A DNA stretch of 41,143 bases, taken from assembly GCA_947463725.1 (NCBI GenBank), contig CANHRM010000009.1:1-41143 (forward strand), given 5' to 3'. Positions 8,416 through 18,932 of the stretch are shown one piece after another. The DNA comes from Actinomycetota bacterium. GTDB lineage: Bacteria > Actinomycetota > Actinomycetes > Nanopelagicales > Nanopelagicaceae. Within the stretch, counting starts at the first letter, position 1, and the number at the start of each line of letters is the position of its first letter. Both the position numbers and the translations under genes were made by a program. A model generated the notes under the pieces. That model worked only from the letters and a program-made list of their open reading frames with translations, searched no databases and had not been told where the DNA came from.

Positions 8416-9896
8416 TTGCTAACCAAATCATTAGCCGCACTGATTGCACCTAAGACTGCTGCTGCTTTGTTATGGCATTCTTGATTTTCGGATTCGGCAT
8501 CTGAATCTGCAACAATTCCAGCACCTGCTTGTACGAAAGCTTTTCCGTCTTTGATTAGCGCTGTTCGAATTGCGATACAAGTATCAATATTTCCCGTGAA
8601 ATCTATATAGCCAATTGCTCCCCCATAGAGCCCACGCCTAGTTGGTTCTAACTCTTCAATAATTTCCATAGCACGTGGTTTAGGGGCACCAGATAAAGTG
8701 CCGGCTGGGAAAGTTGCAAAGAGTGCATCGACCGGAAGTGCATCGTTTGCTAGTTTTCCAGTCACGGTAGAAACAATATGCATCACATGCGAGTAGCGCT
8801 CGATGTGCATGAAATCGATAACTTCAACGCTTCCGGCTGAACAGATCCGGCCTAAATCATTGCGTCCTAAATCAACCAACATTAAATGTTCAGCTCGCTC
8901 TTTGGGATCTGCCAATAACTCAGTTGCCAAACGAGCATCTTCTTCAGGGGAATCTGAGCGCTTACGAGTACCAGCGATTGGATGAACCATTACTTCGCCA
9001 TCAGTGACTTTTACTAGCGCTTCAGGACTAGAACCAACTACCGAAACTCCATCGGCGAAATGGAACAAATACATATAAGGACTTGGATTATGTAAGCGCA
9101 GCATGCGGTAGACATCGATTGGTTGCGCTTTGCACTCAATCTCAAAACGCTGTGAAAGCACAACTTGAAATGCTTCACCCGCCAAAATCTCTTCTTTAAT
9201 TGCAGCGACTTTAGCTAAAAACTCTGGCGATGAAATATTAGATGCGATGACACCAGCTGAAGGTTTACTCAACTCAGAAAGATAACCGGGAAGTGGCGAT
9301 GCCAAATCTTTTGCCATTTTATCTAACCGCGCTACAGCTGCGTGATAAGCCTCATCGACTCTTTCATCACTACCGTCCCAGTTAATTGCATTTGCAATCA
9401 GGGTAATAGTGCCGTCACTGTGATCAAGTACGGCTAGATCTGTAGTTAACATGAAAGCTAATTCCGGAATTTGTAAATCATCTATTGCTAAGTTGGGCAA
9501 TTTTTCTAATCTGCGCACACTGTCATAACCAAGGTAGCCAACTAAGCCACCAGTTAGTGGTGGCAATCCAGCAATCTTTGGTGATTTCAAATGATTAGCA
9601 CTAAGTCGCAGAGCTTCTAGTGGATCAATACCAGAAGGCGCACCTGCTGGTGGTTTACCTAACCAAGTTGCTAAACCATTCTCAGCTGTCAAAGTTGCTT
9701 CGCAATTTACGCCAATAAATGAATAACGTGACCAGGCACCACCATGTTCAGCTGACTCCAACAAGAATGTAGCTGGACGGTCAGCGCCGAGTTTGCGATA
9801 AACCGCTAGTGGCGTTTCGCCATCAGCTAACAATTTACGCGAAACCGGGACTACATTGAAGTTACGGGCGTACTCACGAAATTCAGCTAACTGCAT
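8412..9896 (-). CDS. trpE: Anthranilate synthase component I
   Basis: Chorismate-binding subunit that makes anthranilate, the first committed step to tryptophan, with ammonia from TrpG, which is not in the window. About 494 residues. The N-terminal domain includes [18 protein letters not shown]; in related enzymes the LLES serine is part of the tryptophan feedback site. The chorismate-binding core has [36 protein letters not shown] and [22 protein letters not shown] favour ATG 9896, preceded by a GGTGAG element at about 7 nt; GTG 9908 or TTG 9911, overlapping the hisI stop, remain possible. Being the first trp gene and joined to hisI, it ties trp expression to the his genes. Confidence 0.96.
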   Translation of the reverse strand: MQLAEFREYARNFNVVPVSRKLLADGETPLAVYRKLGADRPATFLLESAEHGGAWSRYSFIGVNCEATLTAENGLATWLGKPPAGAPSGIDPLEALRLSANHLKSPKIAGLPPLTGGLVGYLGYDSVRRLEKLPNLAIDDLQIPELAFMLTTDLAVLDHSDGTITLIANAINWDGSDERVDEAYHAAVARLDKMAKDLASPLPGYLSELSKPSAGVIASNISSPEFLAKVAAIKEEILAGEAFQVVLSQRFEIECKAQPIDVYRMLRLHNPSPYMYLFHFADGVSVVGSSPEALVKVTDGEVMVHPIAGTRKRSDSPEEDARLATELLADPKERAEHLMLVDLGRNDLGRICSAGSVEVIDFMHIERYSHVMHIVSTVTGKLANDALPVDALFATFPAGTLSGAPKPRAMEIIEELEPTRRGLYGGAIGYIDFTGNIDTCIAIRTALIKDGKAFVQAGAGIVADSDAESENQECHNKAAAVLGAISAANDLVSK

Positions 9897-9900
9897 CTGA

Positions 9901-10245
9901 TTACTCACCAATCAACTCATTATGAAAACAGGTGCGATCACCGGTATGACAGGCTGCGCCAACTTGTTCCACTTTGATTAAAATTGCATCGCTATCGCAA
10001 TCTAGCGAAACTGAAATCACCTTTTGGGTGTGGCCTGAAGTTGCACCTTTAACCCAAAGCTCATTACGTGAACGAGACCAGTACGTTGCTGATTTTGTTT
10101 CTAAAGTTTGAGTCAAAGCTTGGTGATTCATATAAGCCAGCATCAAGACTTCACCGGTTGCGGCATCTTGGGCAATTGCCGGAATCAAGGCGCTGGGATC
10201 GCTGAAACGGGCCGATAAATCAGCCGGAAACTCGATTGCGCTCAT
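9901..10245 (-). CDS. hisI: Phosphoribosyl-AMP cyclohydrolase
   Basis: Opens the adenine ring of PR-AMP, the third step of histidine synthesis. 114 residues, HisI domain only; the pyrophosphatase (HisE) is not fused and not in the window. Metal and active-site motifs are present: [36 protein letters not shown] (Mg/Zn Asp and Cys ligands) and CHTGDRTCF (Zn cysteines). ATG at 10245, 14 bp after hisF. It is the last his gene in the run; trpE begins at its stop codon. Confidence 0.97.
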   Translation of the reverse strand: MSAIEFPADLSARFSDPSALIPAIAQDAATGEVLMLAYMNHQALTQTLETKSATYWSRSRNELWVKGATSGHTQKVISVSLDCDSDAILIKVEQVGAACHTGDRTCFHNELIGE

Positions 10246-10259
10246 TGGGCAATTCTGCC

Positions 10260-11033
10260 CTACGTAAGTGCGCTGGTGCGAACCGAATAGCCTTGCTGGC
10301 TCAAATAGCGCTTAACATCGCCAATCCGATGAATCCCGAAGTGGAAAACACTCGCAGCCAATAACGCATCGGCGCCGGCATCGAGTGCTGCTGCGAAATC
10401 AGATAACGTCCCTGCCCCGCCACTTGCAATCAATGGCACATTTGCAACTTGGCGGACAGCTTTGATCATGCCAATGTCATACCCGGCACGAGTTCCGTCG
10501 GCATCCATTGAATTAAGCAGAATTTCGCCGATACCAAGTGCGCAAGCTTTTTCTACCCAAGCTAAAGCATCAAGACCAGCGCTCTCGCGTCCACCATGCG
10601 TAGTTACTTCAAATCCAGAAGGCGTGTTTGCACGACGAGCATCAACTGACAAAACTAAAACTTGCGAACCAAATCGATCAACAATTTCTGAGATTAACTC
10701 AGGTCGAACAATTGCAGCGGTATTTATCGAAATTTTGTCCGCTCCTGCTCGCAACAAATTATTTACATCAGCAGCACTGCGAATTCCGCCGCCAACGGTT
10801 AGTGGGATGAAAACTTGTTCTGCAGTGCGAGCCACAACATCAAGAGTTGTTGCGCGATTCATATTGCTAGCTGAAATATCTAGGAATGTTAGTTCGTCAA
10901 CACCTTCTAAGTTATAAACTTTTGCCATCTCAACTGGATCGCCAGCATCTACTAAATCAGTGAAGTTAACCCCTTTTACAACTCGCCCATCAGTTACATC
11001 AAGGCAGGCAATAACTCGACTGGCTAGTGTCAT
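10260..11033 (-). CDS. hisF: Imidazole glycerol phosphate synthase cyclase subunit
   Basis: Uses ammonia delivered by HisH to turn PRFAR into imidazole glycerol phosphate and AICAR. 257 residues, a (beta/alpha)8 barrel. Catalytic Asp near residue 11 ([15 protein letters not shown]) and near 130 (VLSVDARR) are present, and phosphate sites show as TVGGGIRS and ASGGAGT. Start ATG 11033 directly abuts the hisA stop. Its partner HisH is encoded just upstream of hisA, so the complex and the preceding enzyme are made together. Confidence 0.98.
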   Translation of the reverse strand: MTLASRVIACLDVTDGRVVKGVNFTDLVDAGDPVEMAKVYNLEGVDELTFLDISASNMNRATTLDVVARTAEQVFIPLTVGGGIRSAADVNNLLRAGADKISINTAAIVRPELISEIVDRFGSQVLVLSVDARRANTPSGFEVTTHGGRESAGLDALAWVEKACALGIGEILLNSMDADGTRAGYDIGMIKAVRQVANVPLIASGGAGTLSDFAAALDAGADALLAASVFHFGIHRIGDVKRYLSQQGYSVRTSALT

Positions 11034-11768
11034 TTAAATCAACTCACCATTTGCAATTGCCAATGCTTCGGGCAGAGTGAAAGCGCCAGCATAGAGTGCT
11101 TTACCAACAATAGAACCTTCGACTCCGATTTCAACTAGTTGTGCAATTGCTGCGATGTCGGCCAAGGATGAAACTCCACCACTTGCAACAACAGGAGCTT
11201 TTGTCGCGGCACAAACTGATTTTAGTAATTCCAGATTTGGGCCAGTTAACGTGCCATCTTTCGCCACATCGGTAACGATGTAACGTGCGCAACCATCTCG
11301 ATCAAGTCGCTCAATAGTCTCGAATAGTTCGCCGCCCTCTTTGGTCCAGCCACGTGCAGCAAGAGTCGTGCCCCGCACATCTAGACCAACAGCAATGCGA
11401 TCGCCATATTGCTTGATTACTTTTGCGGTCCATTCGGGATCTTCAAGAGCAGCTGTTCCTAAATTAACTCGAGTACAGCCAGTTGCTAACGCACGTTTTA
11501 GAGATTCATCGTCACGAATACCGCCCGAAAGTTCGACCTTAATATCAAGGGCCGCGACTACTTCGGCTAATAGCGTGGCATTGCTGCCCCGACCAAAAGC
11601 GGCATCGAGGTCAACTAAGTGCAACCATTCAGCACCAGCAGCTTGAAACTCGAGTGCTACTTCAAGTGGTGCGCCATAAATACTTTCTTTATCTAGCGCG
11701 CCTTGAACTAAGCGAACTGCGCGACCATCTTTTACATCGACGGCAGGTAAAAGTTCTAATTTTTTCAC
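11034..11768 (-). CDS. hisA: PriA-type isomerase (HisA and likely TrpF activity)
   Basis: 244-residue (beta/alpha)8 isomerase. HisA converts ProFAR to PRFAR. In actinobacteria the PriA variant also does the TrpF reaction (PRA to CdRP). Several stretches agree with my memory of Mycobacterium Pri[19 protein letters not shown] with catalytic Asp11, [31 protein letters not shown] (the mobile-loop Arg-Trp region tied to dual specificity), [14 protein letters not shown] with the second catalytic Asp, and [12 protein letters not shown]. No trpF is present although trpE, trpC, trpB and trpA are, which fits dual function. ATG 11768 overlaps the hisH stop by 4 bp. Dual activity is inferred, not shown. 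Confidence 0.95.
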   Translation of the reverse strand: MKKLELLPAVDVKDGRAVRLVQGALDKESIYGAPLEVALEFQAAGAEWLHLVDLDAAFGRGSNATLLAEVVAALDIKVELSGGIRDDESLKRALATGCTRVNLGTAALEDPEWTAKVIKQYGDRIAVGLDVRGTTLAARGWTKEGGELFETIERLDRDGCARYIVTDVAKDGTLTGPNLELLKSVCAATKAPVVASGGVSSLADIAAIAQLVEIGVEGSIVGKALYAGAFTLPEALAIANGELI

Positions 11769-12367
11769 AGGCTTTTACTCCAGTTCGAAATCAATTTAAG
11801 CCCGGCATTGCCAGATTTTTCGGGATGGAATTGAGTGGCAGTTAGTGCACCGTCTTCGACTGCTGCTAAAAAGGGTTCGCCATATTCAGACCAAGCTTGA
11901 TATTGCCCAACTGGCGCAGTTGCTGCATAAGAATGCACAAAATAAAAACTTTCATTTTCAACCCCAGCGAAAATTGTCGAACCTGGGGTTGTTGAAACTG
12001 TATTCCATCCCATGTGCGGCAGGATCGGTGCGTCTAATTTCTTGACCATGCCTCGCCAAATTCCCACACCTTGGTGTGCCCCGCTTTCGGCATGCTCTAA
12101 CCCACTTTCAAAAAGGATTTGCATTCCAATACAAATTCCTAGAGTTGGGCGACCAAGTGCAACACGTTCACGTGCTATTTCATCACCACCTACGCTTTTA
12201 AGTCCACTCATGCAGGCTGCGAAAGCACCGACTCCAGGAATTACTAAACCCGTTGCTTCGAGCGCTATTTTTCGATCAACTGTGACAATTACTTCGTGAC
12301 CGGAAGTCGCAAATGCACGTTCAGCCGAACGTAGATTTCCGGAACCGTAATCAAGAATTGCAATCAA
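11765..12367 (-). CDS. hisH: Imidazole glycerol phosphate synthase glutaminase subunit
   Basis: Class I glutamine amidotransferase that supplies ammonia to HisF. 200 residues from the preferred start. A longer open frame runs back to 12418 inside hisB, but homology begins at [13 protein letters not shown], so I place the start at TTG 12367, 7 nt after the hisB stop and with a TAGG element just before it. The nucleophile Cys is in [10 protein letters not shown] (near residue 82), the oxyanion-strand PGVGAF is present, and the catalytic His-Glu pair is in TQFHPEKSG. Its stop overlaps the hisA start. Confidence 0.94.
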   Translation of the reverse strand: MIAILDYGSGNLRSAERAFATSGHEVIVTVDRKIALEATGLVIPGVGAFAACMSGLKSVGGDEIARERVALGRPTLGICIGMQILFESGLEHAESGAHQGVGIWRGMVKKLDAPILPHMGWNTVSTTPGSTIFAGVENESFYFVHSYAATAPVGQYQAWSEYGEPFLAAVEDGALTATQFHPEKSGNAGLKLISNWSKSL

Positions 12368-12374
12368 TGATGAC

Positions 12375-12959
12375 CTACAACGAACCCTTAGTTGATGGAA
12401 TTCCAGAGACACGACCATCTAGTGAAACCGCATCACGCAGTGCACGAGCCACCGCTTTAAATTGAGCTTCGAAAACGTGGTGTGCGTTGCGTCCTTCAAG
12501 TACTCGGATATGAAGTGCGATATGTGCTTCAGCCACGATTGATTCCCAAATATGTTTTCCAAGCGTGGTATCGAAGGTACCGATTAATTCAACAATCTCT
12601 GGTTGACGATGCACTAAATATGGTCGGCCAGAAAGATCAACAGCTGCCTGAACTAGTACTTCATCAAGTGGAACCATCGCATCACCGAAGCGGCGGATGC
12701 CAGCTTTATCACCTAACGCTTCACGAAGCGCTTGACCGAAAGCGAGCGAAGTGTCTTCAACCGTATGGTGTGAATCAACATCAACATCGCCGGTGGTCTT
12801 AACAGTTAGATTGAATCCAGAATGCTTTCCTAATTGTGAAAGCATGTGATCAAAAAATGGCACACCGGTATCAACGTTGATTGAACCATCGCCATCTAAA
12901 TTTAGTTCGACGAGGACATGAGATTCCTTGGTCTTTCGTTCAACTCGAGCAGTTCTCAT
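12375..12959 (-). CDS. hisB: Imidazoleglycerol-phosphate dehydratase
   Basis: Dehydrates imidazole glycerol phosphate to imidazole acetol phosphate. 194 residues, dehydratase domain only; the histidinol-phosphatase domain fused in enterobacteria is absent, so that activity must be encoded elsewhere. The two Mn-binding His repeats are clear: [16 protein letters not shown] and [17 protein letters not shown] in the first half, and [26 protein letters not shown] in the second half. The start is ATG 12959, touching the hisC stop. Confidence 0.98.
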   Translation of the reverse strand: MRTARVERKTKESHVLVELNLDGDGSINVDTGVPFFDHMLSQLGKHSGFNLTVKTTGDVDVDSHHTVEDTSLAFGQALREALGDKAGIRRFGDAMVPLDEVLVQAAVDLSGRPYLVHRQPEIVELIGTFDTTLGKHIWESIVAEAHIALHIRVLEGRNAHHVFEAQFKAVARALRDAVSLDGRVSGIPSTKGSL

Positions 12960-14072
12960 CTACTTGTCTCCTTCTGCTAGAACTTCTGTCAGGGCCTTTA
13001 TAAACGCTTGATTTTCGGCGGCAGTGCCGATGGTGACACGAAGTTGACCTAATAATCCCACATCTCGAATCAAGATGCCGCGATCTAGCAACTTCTGCCA
13101 GATCTGATCCGCTGGTTGGTTAAAGCCACTAAATAGTAAGAAGTTGGCCGCACTTGGCGTAACTGTCAAACCAAGTTGGACTAATCCAGTCTGCACGAGC
13201 TCACGTTGGGCTATTAACTTACCTACGCCAGCTAAAAGTTCATCGGCAAAAGAAAGCGCAACTTCAGCAACAGCTTGGGTAATTGCACTTAAGTGATACG
13301 GCAAACGAACGAGTTGTAGAGCTTGGATCACCACAGGATCTGCAATTAAATAACCTAGCCGTGCGCCGGCAAAAGCGAATGCTTTACTCATGGTGCGAAT
13401 GACAATCACATTTGGATATTGTGATATCAAAGTTACTGCGGATGCTTCATTTGAGAATTCGGCGTATGCCTCATCTACTACAAGTAACCCACCTGCTGCT
13501 GCGGTGGCTTTAGCTAACTCAGCTATTTCAGAGATATTAACCACTGAACCAGTTGGATTATTTGGCGTAGTAATAAAAGTAAGTGTTGGTTTAGCAGTTA
13601 AAACTTGCTGTGTAGCAACGGCCACATCGAGTGAATGATCTTCGCGGCGCTTTCCATCTAGCCAATGAACTGAAGTTACTTTGGCGATAAGGGGATGCAT
13701 TGAGTAAGAAGGTGTAAAACCAAGTGCGCTTTCACGACCAAATGCTAGAAAAATTGATTGGATAATTTCATTGCTGCCATTTGCAGCCCAGAGATTTGAA
13801 ATATCAAAAGCTACGCCAGTCTGAGCCGTTATGTACTTAGCTAGACCAGCACGCAATGCGATTGCATCACGATCTGGGTAACGATTTAGAGTCGCACTTA
13901 CCTCATTAACTCGTTTAGTAATTGCGGCTACTAACGCCGCAGATGGCGCAAAGGGATTCTCATTGGTATTTAGTTGAGCACTTGCTGCAACTTGTGGTGC
14001 ACCGTATGGCGACATAGGTTTAAGTGGTTCGCGCAGCGGAAGCCAAGTTGGCCAATTAGTTGAATTACTCAT
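12960..14072 (-). CDS. hisC: Histidinol-phosphate aminotransferase
   Basis: PLP aminotransferase, fold type I, making histidinol phosphate from imidazole acetol phosphate and glutamate. 370 residues. [11 protein letters not shown] is the N-terminal substrate-side motif, [10 protein letters not shown] and VVDEAYAEF bind PLP, and the Schiff-base lysine is in [18 protein letters not shown]. The ATG at 14072 overlaps the hisD stop by 4 bp. Members of this group can also act on phenylalanine or tyrosine; the place in the his run makes HisC the best call. Confidence 0.96.
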   Translation of the reverse strand: MSNSTNWPTWLPLREPLKPMSPYGAPQVAASAQLNTNENPFAPSAALVAAITKRVNEVSATLNRYPDRDAIALRAGLAKYITAQTGVAFDISNLWAANGSNEIIQSIFLAFGRESALGFTPSYSMHPLIAKVTSVHWLDGKRREDHSLDVAVATQQVLTAKPTLTFITTPNNPTGSVVNISEIAELAKATAAAGGLLVVDEAYAEFSNEASAVTLISQYPNVIVIRTMSKAFAFAGARLGYLIADPVVIQALQLVRLPYHLSAITQAVAEVALSFADELLAGVGKLIAQRELVQTGLVQLGLTVTPSAANFLLFSGFNQPADQIWQKLLDRGILIRDVGLLGQLRVTIGTAAENQAFIKALTEVLAEGDK

Positions 14073-15376
14073 AGTTGTTCCAGTCGAGCAGTCATAGCTT
14101 CACCATGTGCGGGTAAATCTTCAGAATTAGCCAGAGTCACAACGGTAGGAACCAGATCAAGGAAAGATTCTTGATTGTAGGAAACAAAATGCAATCCACG
14201 TAAAAATGTCTGTACTGATAAACCGCTGGAATGACAGGCGCAACCACCAGTTGGTAGGACATGGTTTGAGCCGGCTGCATAGTCACCTAATGACACTGGC
14301 GTGAATCGACCAATAAATACTGCGCCGGCATTGCGAACTTGTTCGGCGTCCCTTGCTGCATTCTTAGTTTGAATCTCTAAGTGTTCGGCAGCGTAGGCAT
14401 TTACTACATCTAGGCCTTGCGCAATTGAATCAACTAAAACAATTGCGGACTGGATACCAGAAAGTGCTGTCGTGATTCGATCACTATGTTTAGTTGCCGC
14501 AACTCGAACTTTAAGTTCTGCTTGAACTGCAGCTGCTAATTCATTTGAAGTTGTAACCAGCACTGCCGCCGCAATTGGATCGTGCTCAGCTTGGCTAATC
14601 AGATCTGCGGCAACATCACTGGCGAATGCGCTTTCATCCGCCAGAATTGCAATTTCAGTTGGGCCGGCTTCGGAATCAATTCCAATCACACCACGAAGCG
14701 CGCGTTTAGCCGCAGCTACATAAATATTTCCCGGCCCAGTTACTAAGTCACATTTTTCGCAGAAACCTGCAATTCCATATGCAAAGAGGGCAACCGCTTG
14801 CGCTCCTCCGACTGCATAAACTTCAGTGATCCCGAGAAGCGCGCAAGTTGCCAAAATAGTTGGGTGCGGCAAGCCGCCAAATTCTTTTTGTGGCGGAGAC
14901 GCAACTGCGATACTAGGTACTTTTGCAATTTGGGCTGGAACCACATTCATCATGACGCTACTTGGATAAACCGCACGACCACCAGGAACATATAAACCAA
15001 CGCGATCAACCGGAATCCATTTTTCAGTAACGGTGCCACCATCAACAACTTGTACAGTCTTGACGTTGCGCACTTGATCTTCGTGAACTTTGCGGACTCG
15101 CGAAATTGAAAGCTCGAGCGCAGTGCGAATTGCTGGATCTAATTCGGCAAGTGCTTGGTCTAGAGCTTCCTGCGGAACTCGAATTTTGGCAGGCTTTACG
15201 CCATCGAATTCTTGAGCCAACTCACGCAGGGTTTCTTCAGAGCCATTTTTAACGCGATCAAGAATCGGCGCAATCGCAATCATTGCCGTCTCGACATCTA
15301 ACCGAGCACGCGGAATCTCGCGGTTAATCTCCGCTTTACTTAATTTGCGACCACGCAGATCGAGGGTTCGAATCAC
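14069..15376 (-). CDS. hisD: Histidinol dehydrogenase
   Basis: NAD- and Zn-dependent enzyme for the last two steps of histidine synthesis, histidinol to histidine. 435 residues, usual length. [14 protein letters not shown], the NAD-region [35 protein letters not shown] (Zn Gln/His and acid-base residues) and [19 protein letters not shown] are all present. First gene of the his-trp run: it begins at ATG 15376, 22 bp after the dnaE stop. No attenuator or clear promoter is visible in those 22 bp, so read-through from dnaE or a promoter inside dnaE is likely. Confidence 0.98.
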   Translation of the reverse strand: MIRTLDLRGRKLSKAEINREIPRARLDVETAMIAIAPILDRVKNGSEETLRELAQEFDGVKPAKIRVPQEALDQALAELDPAIRTALELSISRVRKVHEDQVRNVKTVQVVDGGTVTEKWIPVDRVGLYVPGGRAVYPSSVMMNVVPAQIAKVPSIAVASPPQKEFGGLPHPTILATCALLGITEVYAVGGAQAVALFAYGIAGFCEKCDLVTGPGNIYVAAAKRALRGVIGIDSEAGPTEIAILADESAFASDVAADLISQAEHDPIAAAVLVTTSNELAAAVQAELKVRVAATKHSDRITTALSGIQSAIVLVDSIAQGLDVVNAYAAEHLEIQTKNAARDAEQVRNAGAVFIGRFTPVSLGDYAAGSNHVLPTGGCACHSSGLSVQTFLRGLHFVSYNQESFLDLVPTVVTLANSEDLPAHGEAMTARLEQL

Positions 15377-15398
15377 TCCCCTATTCTACTTATAAGAG

Positions 15399-18300
15399 CT
15401 ATACGTTCTGCAGACAATTAGGCCCGAGGATCGCTTTGAGATCCGCACTCAAACTTGGCGAAGATGTGACCTTGAATTCCAGCTTCATAACCGTGTTACC
15501 AGTGAGTTCTTCTAATTGCAGATGAACTTCGCGCTTTCCCGGATGAGTGCGCAAAATCTCTTTCAATCGATCAACGATCGGTGGCGTGCATTGGGCAACT
15601 GGCATCGAAATTACCAATGGACCAGCTGGTCCTTGCGAGATATCCGGATAAGTTACTTCTAGGGCGGTAAAGCGAAGTTTATCTTCGCGGCGATCTACCC
15701 GGCCGCGAATCAATGCAACTCGATCTGTCGTTAAGGTCAGCGCGTACTGGTTATAAGTATTTGAGAAAAATAAAACTTCTAGTGCACCTTCGAGATCTTC
15801 TATGTTTACAACTGCCCAGTTGGAGCCAGTTTTAGTGATCTTGCGAGTAATTCCAGTGATCAATCCACCGATCGTCACGATCTGCTCGTGATCGCCACCT
15901 TCATCGATTAATTCAGAAATTGATTTTGAAACGCTGGCTCGCAGAATATGTTCGACACCAAGAAGTGGATGATCAGAAACATAGAGTCCCAACATCTCTC
16001 GCTCATAGCTCAAGAGCAGCGCTTTATCCCATTCGCCGGTTGGTACTTCTACTTCCATGGTTGCAACTGATGTGATGCTATCGCCGCCAAATAAATCGAA
16101 TTGACCAATCGCTTCAGCACGCTTACTTTCAATTACCGAGTCAATGGCCTCAAGATGAACGCTCATTAGACCTTTACGTGATTCGCCCAGTGAGTCAAAA
16201 GCCCCAGCTTTAATTAAAGATTCAATAGTCTTCTTATTACAAACTTGAGCATCAACTTTGGCTAAGAAATCACCGAATGAGGTGAAACGTCCTTTAGCTT
16301 CGCGCGCTGCCTTAATAGATGCAACAACACCTTCACCAACATTGCGAATAGCGGCTAATCCAAATCGGATATCTATTCCGCGCGGGGTGTATTCGGCATC
16401 TGATTCATTTACATCTGGTGGCAAAACTTTGCTGCCCATGCGACGGCATTCAGATAAATAGAGTGCTGATTTATCTTTGTCATCACGAACACTGGTTAGT
16501 AGTGCTGCCATATATTCGGCCGGGTAATTAGCTTTTAGATATCCAGTCCAATACGAAACCATGCCGTAGCCCGCACTATGCGCCCGGTTGAATGCATAGT
16601 CCGAGAATGGAATTAGAACATCCCATAGACGCTTAATTGCTGGCGCCGAGAAACCATTTTCACGCATGCCGCTCTCGAAGTGAACATATTCTTTATCCAG
16701 AACATCACGATTTTTCTTACCCATGGCCTTACGCAATAGATCTGCGCGACCAAGTGAGAACCCGGCAACTTTCTGGGCAATCGCCATTACTTGTTCCTGA
16801 TAAACAATTAACCCATAGGTATCGCCCAAAATTTCTTCAAGTGGTTTTTCAAGTTCAGCATGAATTGGCTCAACCGGTTTACGTTTATTTTTACGATCGG
16901 CGTAGTTGTTGTGCGCGTTTTCACCCATTGGGCCCGGGCGGTACAACGCGATAACTGCTGAAATATCGGCAAATGAATCTGGTGCCAAACTCTTAAGCAG
17001 AGCGCGCATCGGCCCACCATCGAGTTGAAACACACCTAGGGTGTCTCCGCGCGCAAGTAGTTCATAAGTTTTTTTGTCATCGAGTTTTAGGATCTCAAGT
17101 ACGACATCTTCGCCACGATTGGCTTTGATATTTAATAAGCAGTCATCAAGAACAGATAAGTTTCGTAGCCCTAAGAAGTCCATCTTAAGCAAACCAGTAG
17201 CTTCGCAAGCGCCCATATCGAATTGCGTAATGATTGCGCCATCAGCTTCGCGACGATGAATCGGAATTACATCAAGCAATGGTTGGGCTGAAAGAATTAC
17301 GCCAGCTGCATGGACGCCCCATTGTCGCTTTAGCCCTTCGAGGCCACGAGCAGTATCTACTACTACCTTGCTATCTGGATCAGTGTCATAAAGTTGGCGG
17401 AATTCACTAGCTTCGCCATAACGTTCATCTTGCGGATTAAATACGCCACCTAATGAAATATCTTTACCCATCACAGCCGGCGGTAGCGCTTTTGTTAAAC
17501 GCTCACCAATTGCATACGGGTATCCAAGGACGCGAGTTGAGTCTTTAATAGCTTGCTTCGACTTGATAGTTCCGTAAGTAATAATTTGAGCCACGCGATC
17601 TTCGCCGTATTTGGTTGTGGCATAACGGATCATTTCGCTGCGACGACGTTCATCGAAGTCCAAATCGATATCTGGCATTGAGATACGTTCTGGATTTAGG
17701 AATCGCTCAAACAAAAGCCCGTGTTCGATTGGATCAAGCCCGGTAATACCTAAGGCGTATGCAACCAATGAACCAGCAGCAGATCCGCGACCAGGGCCCA
17801 CTCGAATTCCTTGGCTCTGTGCATGTGAAACTAAGTCGGCAACCACTAAGAAGTAGCCAGGAAAACCCATCTTGTTCATTACTTCAAGTTCATAATTCAA
17901 GCGCTCGGAATATGCAGCGGGAACTTCACCATTTAGCCGGCGTAATAAACCAGCTTGAGACTCTTTTACCAGCCAAGTTACTTCAGTTTCACCAGCCGGA
18001 ACCGGAAACACTGGCATCAGATTTTCGTTTTCACGTAATTTAACATCGCAACGTGAGGCAATTAGCAAAGTGTTATCGCAGGCTTCGGGCAATTCTTTAA
18101 AGAGTTCGCGCATCTCGGCTGGTGTTTTTAAATAAAATTCATCGTTATCAAATTTGAAGCGTTTCGGATCAGCCAAAGTTGAGCCTGATTGCACACAAAG
18201 AAGTGCTTCATGAGATTTAGCATCTGCTTGAGCGGTGTAGTGCAGATCGTTGGTAGCCAGTAAAGGCAACTTAAGATCTTTAGCTAACTTTAAGAGATCG

Positions 18301-18899
18301 GCTTTAACTCGAGTTTCAATTTCGATTCCATGATCCATTAATTCCAGATAGAAATTATTGGCACCGAAAATATCGCGATAATCACTTGCTGCACGTAAGG
18401 CTTCTTTGTAAGCACCCATACGTAGCCGAGTTTGGATCTCGCCACCTGGACAGCCAGTGGTTGCAATAATTCCTTCGGCGTACTTAGAAAGTAATTCACG
18501 GTCCATACGTGGCTTGTAGTAAAAACCTTCGAGAGAAGCCAGCGAAGACAACCGGAAAAGATTTGCTAGCCCTACATTATTTTCGGCCAGCATTGTCATG
18601 TGGGTATATGCGCCACCACCTGATACATCGTCTTCGCCACCATCGGCCCACTTAACTCGACTCTTATTGAATCGAGAGTCGGGCGCAACGTAGGCTTCAA
18701 TACCAATGATTGGCTTTACGCCAGCTTTAGTTGCTTGCTTATAGAAATCAAAAGCGCCGAAAACATTTCCATGATCGGTCATTGCAATAGCTGGCATTTC
18801 TTGCTGAGCTGCTGCTTGCACTAATTCGCCAACGCGCGCCGCACCATCGAGCATGGAGTACTCGGTATGTACGTGTAAGTGAACGAATGAGTCAGACAT
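15399..18899 (-). CDS. dnaE: DNA polymerase III alpha subunit
   Basis: Replicative polymerase, 1166 residues, DnaE1 type. The N-terminal PHP domain (about 5-280) keeps the metal-ligand-type motifs HLHVHTEYS, MTDHGN, TTGCPGGE, ELMDHG and ATNDLHY, so an intrinsic PHP proofreading exonuclease like that of mycobacterial DnaE1 is plausible. The polymerase core has GPGRGSAAGSLVAYALGIT and the catalytic PDIDLDF at 409-415 (Asp410 and Asp412). The tandem helix-hairpin-helix region (NVGEGVVASIKAAR) and the C-terminal OB fold (VTIGGLITGITRKITKTGS) complete it. No intein. It starts at ATG 18899, 33 bp after rluD, with no strong Shine-Dalgarno. Confidence 0.98.
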   Translation of the reverse strand: MSDSFVHLHVHTEYSMLDGAARVGELVQAAAQQEMPAIAMTDHGNVFGAFDFYKQATKAGVKPIIGIEAYVAPDSRFNKSRVKWADGGEDDVSGGGAYTHMTMLAENNVGLANLFRLSSLASLEGFYYKPRMDRELLSKYAEGIIATTGCPGGEIQTRLRMGAYKEALRAASDYRDIFGANNFYLELMDHGIEIETRVKADLLKLAKDLKLPLLATNDLHYTAQADAKSHEALLCVQSGSTLADPKRFKFDNDEFYLKTPAEMRELFKELPEACDNTLLIASRCDVKLRENENLMPVFPVPAGETEVTWLVKESQAGLLRRLNGEVPAAYSERLNYELEVMNKMGFPGYFLVVADLVSHAQSQGIRVGPGRGSAAGSLVAYALGITGLDPIEHGLLFERFLNPERISMPDIDLDFDERRRSEMIRYATTKYGEDRVAQIITYGTIKSKQAIKDSTRVLGYPYAIGERLTKALPPAVMGKDISLGGVFNPQDERYGEASEFRQLYDTDPDSKVVVDTARGLEGLKRQWGVHAAGVILSAQPLLDVIPIHRREADGAIITQFDMGACEATGLLKMDFLGLRNLSVLDDCLLNIKANRGEDVVLEILKLDDKKTYELLARGDTLGVFQLDGGPMRALLKSLAPDSFADISAVIALYRPGPMGENAHNNYADRKNKRKPVEPIHAELEKPLEEILGDTYGLIVYQEQVMAIAQKVAGFSLGRADLLRKAMGKKNRDVLDKEYVHFESGMRENGFSAPAIKRLWDVLIPFSDYAFNRAHSAGYGMVSYWTGYLKANYPAEYMAALLTSVRDDKDKSALYLSECRRMGSKVLPPDVNESDAEYTPRGIDIRFGLAAIRNVGEGVVASIKAAREAKGRFTSFGDFLAKVDAQVCNKKTIESLIKAGAFDSLGESRKGLMSVHLEAIDSVIESKRAEAIGQFDLFGGDSITSVATMEVEVPTGEWDKALLLSYEREMLGLYVSDHPLLGVEHILRASVSKSISELIDEGGDHEQIVTIGGLITGITRKITKTGSNWAVVNIEDLEGALEVLFFSNTYNQYALTLTTDRVALIRGRVDRREDKLRFTALEVTYPDISQGPAGPLVISMPVAQCTPPIVDRLKEILRTHPGKREVHLQLEELTGNTVMKLEFKVTSSPSLSADLKAILGPNCLQNV

Positions 18900-18932
18900 T
18901 TAGCTAGAGATCTTCTTTCTGCAAGCCGATAA

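Noticed and set aside
10462..10917. 151-residue plus-strand frame opposite hisF
   Set aside because: It mirrors the hisF codon pattern; hisF is complete with catalytic residues on the minus strand.
12368..12418. N-terminal extension of HisH in the longer open frame
   Set aside because: The extra 17 residues overlap hisB and do not look like HisH; homology starts at IAILDYG, right after TTG 12367.
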